From positions 1 to 6,804 of the forward strand of contig JAWVZU010000216.1 in the NCBI GenBank assembly GCA_033722075.1: DNA of 6,804 nt, in the 5' to 3' direction. The stretch is from JAWVZU01 sp033722075 (lineage in GTDB: Bacteria > Pseudomonadota > Gammaproteobacteria > Xanthomonadales > SZUA-38). The number at the start of each line of letters is the position of its first letter. The first letter of the stretch is position 1. Below, piece after piece: positions 1 through 5,205 of this stretch. A model generated the notes under the pieces. That model worked only from the letters and a program-made list of their open reading frames with translations, did not search any database and was not told where the DNA came from. The position numbers and the translations under genes are program-made.

Positions 1-119
1 AATTCCACCGGTTCGCTCCAACCGAAAATACCGACGGCAGCGGCCGAGTACGAGAAACCGAGAAAAACAATCAGTGCGCCGATCGGGCCCGTAATCCCCA
101 CGCTGGTCTGTCCTCCCAC
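1..119 (-). CDS. N-terminus of a membrane protein, possibly TspO/MBR-like (cut by window edge)
   Basis: A minus-strand frame opens with GTG at 119-117 and runs open to the window edge, giving 39 codons. A good ribosome binding site, GGAGG (plus-strand CCTCC at 125-129), sits 5 bases upstream of the GTG and fixes the start. The peptide begins GGQTSVGITGPIGALIVFLG and continues through small and hydrophobic residues (FSYSAAAVGIFG) to WSEPVE, so residues about 8-33 look like a first transmembrane helix. A small protein with an early helix ending near a W-x-x-P-x-E stretch recalls TspO/MBR tryptophan-rich sensory proteins, but the diagnostic part lies outside the window, so the family is a guess. 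It follows the phosphatase gene on the same strand after a 121-base gap and may have its own promoter there (TAGAAT on the minus strand at 146-141, with no good -35 element). Confidence 0.5.
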   Translation of the reverse strand, partial: MGGQTSVGITGPIGALIVFLGFSYSAAAVGIFGWSEPVE

Positions 120-240
120 GCAAACCTCCGATGGTCACTGATTCTAAGGCCTGGAGTGAAGAACAGGAAACTGTGTGTCTCGATCTGGCCAGGCGAGTCG
201 ACACGGCGAAGGGCCGCAACCAGGTCGTGAGCGACAGTCC

Positions 241-2178
241 CTAGGAGCGATCGTCCGCCGCCGGATAGCGAATGACCATGAGCGTGACATCGTCCGACCG
301 GGCGGCGCCACCGACGAAATCGCCGAGGACTTTCAGGATGTGTGCACCGATACCTCGGGCATCCAGAGAGGCTGCCTCCTGGCAGGCCGCCAGCAGTCGC
401 CGCTCGCTGAACTCCTCGCCGTGTTCGTTGAACGCCTCGGGGATGCCGTCGGTGTAGAGGATCAGACGATCCCCTGGCCCAAACTCCGCTTCGGTCTCGG
501 GGTACTGTTCATTGTCAATGATCCCCATCGGCCGACTTGGACCAACCCGGATCAGCCTGGCCTGACCGTTCCTGATCAGCACTGGCGGATTGTGTCCACC
601 GCAGCAGAAATTCATCGTGTGCCGCTCGACATCGATGACCGCAGCAAAGATCGTCATGAACATGCAGGCTTCGTTATCGGCCGCCAGCTCCCGGTTCAGC
701 GACGCGAACAGATCCGGCAGCTGGGAGGTGCGGCGTGCCAGCAGTTTGGTCATGCTGTCGGCACGGGAGACGAACAGGGCCGCCGGGATGCCCTTGTCCG
801 AGACGTCCGCGACGACAAACGCCGGCCGACCGTCGGGCAGCTGGATCGCCTCGTAGAAGTCGCCGCCGACGGCCCGGGCGGGAACCAGCCGGGCGTGAAC
901 GTCGAGACCGTCGATTTCCGTGTCGAGTTCCCCTTCGCCCGGCGCCAGGTCCATCTGGATGGTTCGAGCGATATCCAGTTCGCTGTCGAGCCTTTCCCGG
1001 GCCGCCGTGGCAGTCGCCAATTGCGCGATATGTTCCTTCAGCGAGGACCGCATGCTCTCGAGCGCATGATGTAGATCGCCCACTTCATCGCGGTTTCGCA
1101 CGTCTGGAAGGGAAAAGTCGAGGTCGCCGCTTCCGACCTTGGTGATGGCACGGTGCAACTCGCGCAGGGGGCTGGTGATGCGACTGGCCAGGATCCAGAC
1201 CAACGGGATCAGCGCCATGAGGAGCAGGAAGGAAACCACCAGGATGCCTTGCCGGATCTGGGTGAGGTCGGAGAGCAATTCGTCCGACGGCACGGCAATC
1301 AGGAGCTCGGGATGGATATTCGCGTTGAGGGGCAGCGCGACCCGGTGCATGAGCCATCCATCCAGCCGCTTGCCGCGAGCCATGGCATCCAGGACCGGAC
1401 TGCCGAGCCCATCAAGACCCCGTCGATCAAGGGTGCCGTCCTCCCGCTCGTGGATCACGGGCTGGTTGCCGCTCCAGGCAATGACGCCCTCGTCGTTTGC
1501 GATCGCCGATACAGACCCTGGCGTGATCCGTTGTTCGGCCAGGGCTTGCGACATCGAACTGAGCTGGATGTCGATCGCCACCACGGCCTGTCGGTCAGTC
1601 GTCGCGTGCGCCGTCGTCATGCCGATTACGGCCATGAAATAGAAGACATAGGGATCCGTCGCGACCGTGTTGTCCGCATCCATTGCTGCCGTGTACCAGG
1701 GACGGATCCGGGGATCGTACTCCGATCGGGACAGCCTGCGTTCGCCGATCTCTTCCAGTGCGTTGTCATGAAACCAGCGAAGGTGCAGCCCTTCGGCGTC
1801 GACGTGATCGACGACGAAGCGTGTGCCGGCTGGAGCTTCGAAACGTTCGAGGAGGTCCGTGCCCTCGGTGCGGCGAACGATGAAATAGTTGCCTCCGGCA
1901 TCGCCCAGCTGGATGCCGGTCGCGGTCGGAAGGGTCTTGAGCATGTCGGCCAGCAAAGGAAAAAAAGACCGCTTGTCTTCGATCGTCCGGGCTTCCGCGA
2001 ACCGGCTATGAGCCAGGAGCGCAGTGGCGCGTTCCACGGGCTGATAGGCACGGATCATGTCGGTGGCCACATTGCTGGTGGCCGCGGCGAACATCTCCGC
2101 ACTGGAGACTTCCAGCAGTTCGCCAGTGGTCCGAATCGAGAATCCGGCCAATATGGACCAGCAGGCAAGCGCGACCAC
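241..2178 (-). CDS. Membrane sensor SpoIIE/PP2C-family serine/threonine phosphatase (Cache-HAMP-SpoIIE)
   Basis: The 645-residue reading has the architecture of a receptor phosphatase. An N-terminal membrane helix (residues 1-14 in this reading) is followed by a large extracytoplasmic region to about 305, with the Cache-like signature DPRIRPWYTAAM at 155-166. A second membrane helix spans about 311-332, HAMP about 333-386, and a signalling helix with LDIARTIQMDL at 401-411. The SpoIIE/PP2C domain then has GGDFYE (438-443), VADVSDKG (456-463), GGHNPP (527-532), LYTDGIPE (574-581) and RSDDVTL (627-633). The metal-binding aspartates D440, D458, D577 and D629/D630 are all present, so it should be active. 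Family members dephosphorylate a phosphoserine on a STAS anti-sigma antagonist; no such partner is in the window. The called start, GTG at 2178, has no ribosome binding site and cuts the first helix short. In-frame codons upstream to a TGA at 2263-2265 still look coding but contain no start codon, so the true start is probably further upstream across a one-base shift. Confidence 0.93.
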   Translation of the reverse strand: MVALACWSILAGFSIRTTGELLEVSSAEMFAAATSNVATDMIRAYQPVERATALLAHSRFAEARTIEDKRSFFPLLADMLKTLPTATGIQLGDAGGNYFIVRRTEGTDLLERFEAPAGTRFVVDHVDAEGLHLRWFHDNALEEIGERRLSRSEYDPRIRPWYTAAMDADNTVATDPYVFYFMAVIGMTTAHATTDRQAVVAIDIQLSSMSQALAEQRITPGSVSAIANDEGVIAWSGNQPVIHEREDGTLDRRGLDGLGSPVLDAMARGKRLDGWLMHRVALPLNANIHPELLIAVPSDELLSDLTQIRQGILVVSFLLLMALIPLVWILASRITSPLRELHRAITKVGSGDLDFSLPDVRNRDEVGDLHHALESMRSSLKEHIAQLATATAARERLDSELDIARTIQMDLAPGEGELDTEIDGLDVHARLVPARAVGGDFYEAIQLPDGRPAFVVADVSDKGIPAALFVSRADSMTKLLARRTSQLPDLFASLNRELAADNEACMFMTIFAAVIDVERHTMNFCCGGHNPPVLIRNGQARLIRVGPSRPMGIIDNEQYPETEAEFGPGDRLILYTDGIPEAFNEHGEEFSERRLLAACQEAASLDARGIGAHILKVLGDFVGGAARSDDVTLMVIRYPAADDRS

Positions 2179-2317
2179 CCCGGTGGTGATGGCGACCCGG
2201 GCACGGATGGAAAGGGACTTGTGGCGTTTGCGGTGCTGGATGGCCCGGACCCCCGAAGATGCTCACGAGATAATACGGGATCTGGATCCTGGTTACTCGT
2301 GCGTAGACTGAGGGCAT
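2179..2317 (-). other. Probable true N-terminus of the phosphatase, out of frame by one base
   Basis: Reading upstream from the GTG at 2178 in the phosphatase frame gives, in protein order, IQHRKRHKSLSIRARVAITTG. This is a basic patch followed by the start of the first membrane helix, as expected at the cytoplasmic end of such receptors. The frame then hits TGA at 2265-2263 without any ATG, GTG or TTG. Removing one base from the C5 run at 2250-2254 would join it to GTG at 2266-2264 (VSIFGVRAIQH) or to ATG at 2317-2315. Neither candidate start has a good ribosome binding site. The shift could be a sequencing error, a real mutation or a slippage site; the sequence alone does not decide. Confidence 0.5.
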
Positions 2318-2332
2318 ACGAGCCGATATGCC
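2313..2332. promoter_or_regulatory. Inverted repeat GGCATA-N8-TATGCC in the divergent spacer
   Basis: Perfect 6-base arms at 2313-2318 and 2327-2332 flank an 8-base spacer. The repeat lies between the divergent phosphatase (minus) and secreted-protein (plus) genes, where an operator for a dimeric regulator would be placed. A second short repeat, CTCGG at 2335-2339 with CCGAG at 2349-2353, follows. A weak extended -10 (TG-C-TAACCT, 2357-2365) without a clear -35 is the best promoter candidate for the plus-strand gene. Six-base arms can occur by chance, so the operator role is inferred from position only. Confidence 0.3.
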
Positions 2333-2395
2333 AACTCGGGGAAAGACGCCGAGATCTGCTAACCTGCAGGAGTACGAGCGGAGGAGGGTATCAGC

Positions 2396-2950
2396 GTGCG
2401 AAATCGATCCGGGATTCTCGTTTCATCGGCCATCGCGGCAATGGTGTTTGCCAGCCAACCGGCGCTTGGTGCCTTCCACTTGTGGGATATCGTCGAGGTC
2501 TACTCGAGTGCAGATGGCAGCGTGCAGTTCATCGAGTTGTCGACCGGCTCCAACAGTCAGCAGTTTCTTCAGGGTCATACGATCACGGCCAGCTCGGACG
2601 GTAACGTCCTCACCTTCACCTTTCCGACCAACTCGCCCAGCCCGACGTCGGGCCGGCGACTCCTGATCGCCACGCCGGGTTTTTCCGGGGAGGTGGGCGC
2701 GGTCACTCCGGACTTCGTTCTGGATTCGGCCCCGTTTTTCGATCCGGCTGCCGGGGACATCATCATCAATTTTGGCGAGGGCGCGGACGTCCAGACCTTT
2801 TCCGGGATGCAGCTTCCGGACAACGGCCTCGATTCCCTCAACCGGAACGGCGCATCGCTAAGCCTCGTTGCGCCAAATACGCCGACCAATTTCGCCGGGG
2901 ATACCGGTGAAGTCGGAGACGGAATCTTCAGTGATGGTTTCGAGGATTGA
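2396..2950 (+). CDS. Secreted protein with signal peptide and C-terminal IFSDGFED motif, function unknown
   Basis: This is a 184-residue exported protein. The start is GTG at 2396, supported by a strong purine-rich ribosome binding site, GGAGGAGGG at 2380-2388, 7 bases upstream. Residues 1-25 form a Sec signal peptide: basic MRNR, hydrophobic core ILVSSAIAAMVFA, likely cleavage after ALG25. The mature part is acidic, rich in Ser, Gly, Asp and Phe, has no cysteine and looks beta-rich. It includes LWDIVEVYSSADGSVQFIEL (29-48), RRLLIATPGF (87-96) and PTNFAGDTGEVGDGIFSDGF (163-182). I associate the first three patterns with a family of uncharacterised secreted proteins and the I-F-x-D-G-F-E tail with many exported proteins of Lysobacterales-type gammaproteobacteria. 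Both are recollections, not searches. The tail lacks the membrane helix and basic cluster of PEP-CTERM or GlyGly-CTERM signals. No catalytic residues are recognisable. It stands alone, with a hairpin 14 bases after its stop. Confidence 0.85.
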   Translation: MRNRSGILVSSAIAAMVFASQPALGAFHLWDIVEVYSSADGSVQFIELSTGSNSQQFLQGHTITASSDGNVLTFTFPTNSPSPTSGRRLLIATPGFSGEVGAVTPDFVLDSAPFFDPAAGDIIINFGEGADVQTFSGMQLPDNGLDSLNRNGASLSLVAPNTPTNFAGDTGEVGDGIFSDGFED

Positions 2951-2964
2951 CGCCGGGCCGGTCA

Positions 2965-2988
2965 GGTTCTGGTGGGATCACCGGAGCC
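2965..2988 (+). terminator. Hairpin after the secreted-protein gene, probable terminator
   Basis: GGTTCTGGTG (2965-2974) pairs with CACCGGAGCC (2979-2988) across a GGAT tetraloop: ten continuous pairs including two G-T wobbles. It begins 14 bases after the stop codon ending at 2950. No T run follows directly (the next bases are AAGAGATC; a T-rich stretch only comes at 3010-3020), so it is not a textbook intrinsic terminator. It may end transcription with Rho or protect the mRNA 3' end. Confidence 0.4.
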
Positions 2989-3395
2989 AAGAGATCTGGC
3001 AAACAAACTGTTTTCTTTATTGAGTTGACGTGCTCAATTTCCATTACCTTCAGATAGCAGCTACTCGACAAGGTCATCCTGCTTGAGTTCAAAATGGGCC
3101 TCGCAAAGGCTTTGAGCGCCACTCTCGAAGCCGCGCTGGCAAGCATTGAGAAAGATCGGCCAGCTGCCATTCAGCAGCTCGAAGCGTTCATTAATCAGGT
3201 TGAAGGTTTCGCAGTTCCAGTAACCGAGGAGTTGGTGTTAGACGCACAGGAAATCATTGCGGTGATTCTGGCTGAATAGGTCGCGAGCTCCTCAGTGGGC
3301 AGCGGAGCCGCGATGAGCACTCCTCTCCAGCAATGGTAGCGATGCGGCCGGTACCAGTTTCGAATAACCACGCTTGTGCGAAGCAACCAGCGGTT
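2989..3395. other. Mostly non-coding stretch between convergent genes
   Basis: Apart from the domain remnant, this interval between the convergent secreted-protein and dioxygenase genes shows no supportable gene. Its left part (3000-3060) is clearly AT-richer than the rest of the window. It contains TTGAG-N8-CTCAA (3020-3037) and a TTGACG hexamer at 3025-3030 without a matching -10 element. The right part (3280-3395) has only short weak stems and no clear terminator for the dioxygenase gene. Confidence 0.5.
3058..3279 (+). pseudogene. Orphan FIMAH-like helical domain, remnant of a larger lost protein
   Basis: The frame from 3058 to the TAG at 3277-3279 reads QLLDKVILLEFKMGLAKALS and continues with TLEAALASIEKD and AAIQQLEAFINQVEG, ending DAQEIIAVILAE. 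This L-x-x-K-L/ALASIEKG/AINQLEAFINQVEA pattern is what I recall of the short all-helical domain (annotated FIMAH) at the C-terminus of large secreted bacterial proteins. An ATG exists at 3094, but the domain's first helix is encoded upstream of it and the frame is closed by TAG at 3055-3057. No ribosome binding site precedes the ATG (GCTTGAGTTCAAA). The usual acidic loop before the last helix is altered to FAVPVTEELVLDAQ. I infer a decayed gene 3' end rather than a functional 61-residue protein, though expression from 3094 cannot be excluded. Codon use is less GC-biased than in the flanking genes. Confidence 0.6.
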
Positions 3396-4115
3396 TCAAC
3401 GCCCCGGATCAACCTTCGCGGCACTCGACTGGTTGACCCGGAACCAGCCGGTCAGGGAGTGGCGCGCGCGACGGGTTGGGAGAACCTCGTGGGGGAACTC
3501 CTCGCTCAGGAAGACGACGATCCGTCCGAGCGCAGGAGTTATCCGGGTGAGTTCGGTTTTCCAGTCCGGTTCGTAAAGGACCAGTTCGCCGCCGTCTTCC
3601 GGGCCCCATTGTGGATTCAGGTAGAGCACCGTTGACAGCACGCGGTTGGCTTCGCCGCGGAAGGCATCGAGATGGGTGCGATAGAAGCGACCGACCGGGT
3701 AGCGCGCGAAATGGCACTCGTACTCGAATAGGCCGAGGAACAGTTCGCGGTTGATCGCCAGTCTCAGGCGTTCCATCCATTCGAGATAAGCTGCGAGACG
3801 ATCGTCGTGGCGGCCGACCCAGCGAATCCTGTCTCCCCGTACGAACTGGTTTACCTCGTGGTCCTGCTCCCGCCCGATGCCCGCGGTTGAATATTCGTTC
3901 GCATCCAGGGCGCTCGCTGCCTGGAACAGGTTGCTGGCTATGGACTCAGGCAGAGCGGTATCCGAGACAGCGTAGCCGTGCCGCTTCAGGTCATGGACCA
4001 GGGTAGCCAGCCCAACCTCGGGCGACTGGGCAAGAACGGGTTCCAACGGCGCACTCCGAAAAACGGTAGCGCTGTATACACCCGAAGACCAAAGCGCGCC
4101 AGTGCCCCGAATCAC
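3396..4115 (-). CDS. 2-oxoglutarate/Fe(II)-dependent dioxygenase, prolyl-hydroxylase (SM-20) type
   Basis: This 239-residue protein carries the double-stranded beta-helix active site of 2OG-Fe(II) oxygenases. The iron ligands are H148 and D150 in RTHLDAF and H209 in EEFPHEV. The likely 2-oxoglutarate-binding basic residue is R218 in RARHSLTGWFRVN, nine residues after the distal histidine, as is typical. Other family-like stretches are FARYPVGRFYRTHLD (136-150) and VLSTVLYLNPQWGPEDGGEL (159-178). It is soluble and cytoplasmic, with no signal peptide. Relatives hydroxylate protein proline or small molecules; the substrate here cannot be told. The GTG start at 4115 has a weak AGGAT about 5 bases upstream. 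The conserved part begins only around residue 35 (ATLVHDLKRHGYAV), so a downstream start is possible, which would also leave more room for a promoter in the 32-base divergent gap to the cyclase gene. Confidence 0.88.
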   Translation of the reverse strand: MIRGTGALWSSGVYSATVFRSAPLEPVLAQSPEVGLATLVHDLKRHGYAVSDTALPESIASNLFQAASALDANEYSTAGIGREQDHEVNQFVRGDRIRWVGRHDDRLAAYLEWMERLRLAINRELFLGLFEYECHFARYPVGRFYRTHLDAFRGEANRVLSTVLYLNPQWGPEDGGELVLYEPDWKTELTRITPALGRIVVFLSEEFPHEVLPTRRARHSLTGWFRVNQSSAAKVDPGR

Positions 4116-4147
4116 GACACATCCTGAGCTCGCGGCTCCGCCGTTGC

Positions 4148-5182
4148 ATGACTTGGACTAAGATAGGGCCCGTCGCAAAACGATCCGGTTCGATGTTCCG
4201 GCAGATCCTGTCACGTCTTCAGGCCGACTTTGAGCTTTCCATCATGGCGCTGCTGTGCACAAGCGCCGCGCTTTGCATCCTGCCCTTCGCCGTCTACCGA
4301 ATCCTCCTGGGTGATCTCTTTCAGGGCGTCCTCGACCTCTTGATCGTCGGTATCATCGTGGGCGCATTTGCCTACGCATGGGTCACGGGCAATACAAAGC
4401 TGTCCGGAATCATCCTGACTGTCTCAGCCTGCCTGGGTGGCCTGCTCGTCACGCTGGTGCAGGGACTGCCCGGGTTGTTCTGGCTTTTTCCTGCGATGCT
4501 CATCAGTTTTTTTCTTGCTCCTCCCGGTCTCGCCGGTGCGCTTATCGGACTGGTTCTCGTCGTCCTGATCTTCCAGGGAAACCTATTCGCCCAGGCGATC
4601 GAGACCTGGTCGTTCTTTGCGGCCAGCCTGGTGATCAGCGCCAGCGCGCTCATTCTCTCGAGGAGCCATCACCGGCAGCGCTCGAAGCTGGAACGGCTCG
4701 CCACCGTCGATCCGCTGACCGGCGCCAAGAACCGGCGGGCGATGATGGCCGACCTGGAATCGATTGGCCGGCCGTCCGCCGCGTCGAAGAAAACCGCGCT
4801 GGTCATGCTGGACATCGATCACTTCAAGAAGATCAATGACGAGTTCGGCCACAATGTCGGCGACGAGGTGCTGGCGAAATGCGCGCAGGTGCTTCGCGAG
4901 CACACCCGTGATACGGACCAGCTCTTTCGTTACGGCGGGGAGGAGTTCGTGTTGTTGATGCCGGGGATGGAAGCAACCGCGCTCGGGCCCATGCTGGAGA
5001 AGTTGCGCGGCGCCGTGGAAGAAAATCTCGCCACGCCCGCGGGCGCCGTTACGGCGTCCATGGGCGCCGCCCTGGCGGAACCGGGCGAAGATTGGGAAAC
5101 ATGGATGGCGAGAGCCGATCGGGCGCTCTATGCGGCGAAAGAAGCCGGTCGCAATCGCGTTGTACTCGACGACGCGATCTGA
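4148..5182 (+). CDS. Membrane-bound diguanylate cyclase (GGDEF domain)
   Basis: This 344-residue protein makes cyclic di-GMP from two GTP at the inner membrane. The N-terminal half has about six hydrophobic helices (about 33-52, 57-79, 85-106, 108-124, 127-146 and 154-171), forming a membrane sensory module I cannot assign to a named MASE type. The GGDEF domain starts near 183 with DPLTGAKNRRAM (188-199). It has the metal-binding D222 in LDIDHFKKIND, GHNVGDEVL (234-242), the GGEEF active site (263-267) and the product-inhibition site RDTD (254-257) five residues before it. It should therefore be active and feedback-inhibited. There is no EAL domain. The ATG at 4148 lacks a ribosome binding site. 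ATG at 4193 (MFRQILSR) is a plausible alternative because a TAAGAT -10-like box lies at 4159-4164, inside the called gene. The carboxyltransferase gene follows after 23 bases. Confidence 0.92.
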   Translation: MTWTKIGPVAKRSGSMFRQILSRLQADFELSIMALLCTSAALCILPFAVYRILLGDLFQGVLDLLIVGIIVGAFAYAWVTGNTKLSGIILTVSACLGGLLVTLVQGLPGLFWLFPAMLISFFLAPPGLAGALIGLVLVVLIFQGNLFAQAIETWSFFAASLVISASALILSRSHHRQRSKLERLATVDPLTGAKNRRAMMADLESIGRPSAASKKTALVMLDIDHFKKINDEFGHNVGDEVLAKCAQVLREHTRDTDQLFRYGGEEFVLLMPGMEATALGPMLEKLRGAVEENLATPAGAVTASMGAALAEPGEDWETWMARADRALYAAKEAGRNRVVLDDAI

Positions 5183-5205
5183 TCCAGCGAGAGGTCAAGC
5201 AAACA

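Noticed and set aside
175..1074. Plus-strand open frame of 299 codons
   Set aside because: It lies wholly opposite the conserved SpoIIE domain; composition is typical of GC-rich antisense frames and there is no ribosome binding site.
2269..2275. GATAAT as a -10 box for the secreted-protein gene
   Set aside because: No acceptable -35 at 16-18 bases upstream and more than 110 bases from the start codon.
1153..2604. Long plus-strand open frame of 483 codons
   Set aside because: It is the antisense shadow of the phosphatase gene, rich in Arg, Gly, Asp and His with no recognisable domain, and it runs through the real secreted-protein start in another frame.
3020..3037. TTGAG-N8-CTCAA repeat as an operator or terminator
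   Set aside because: The arms are only five bases, there is no T run and no convincing promoter or gene start next to it.
3333..3635. Plus-strand frame of 100 codons
   Set aside because: It is mostly antisense to the conserved C-terminal active site of the dioxygenase and has no family resemblance.
5092..5205. N-terminal extension of the carboxyltransferase to ATG 5092
   Set aside because: This part overlaps the conserved GGDEF C-terminus in another frame, is Arg/Ser-rich and unlike the family. GTG 5206 fits the expected length.
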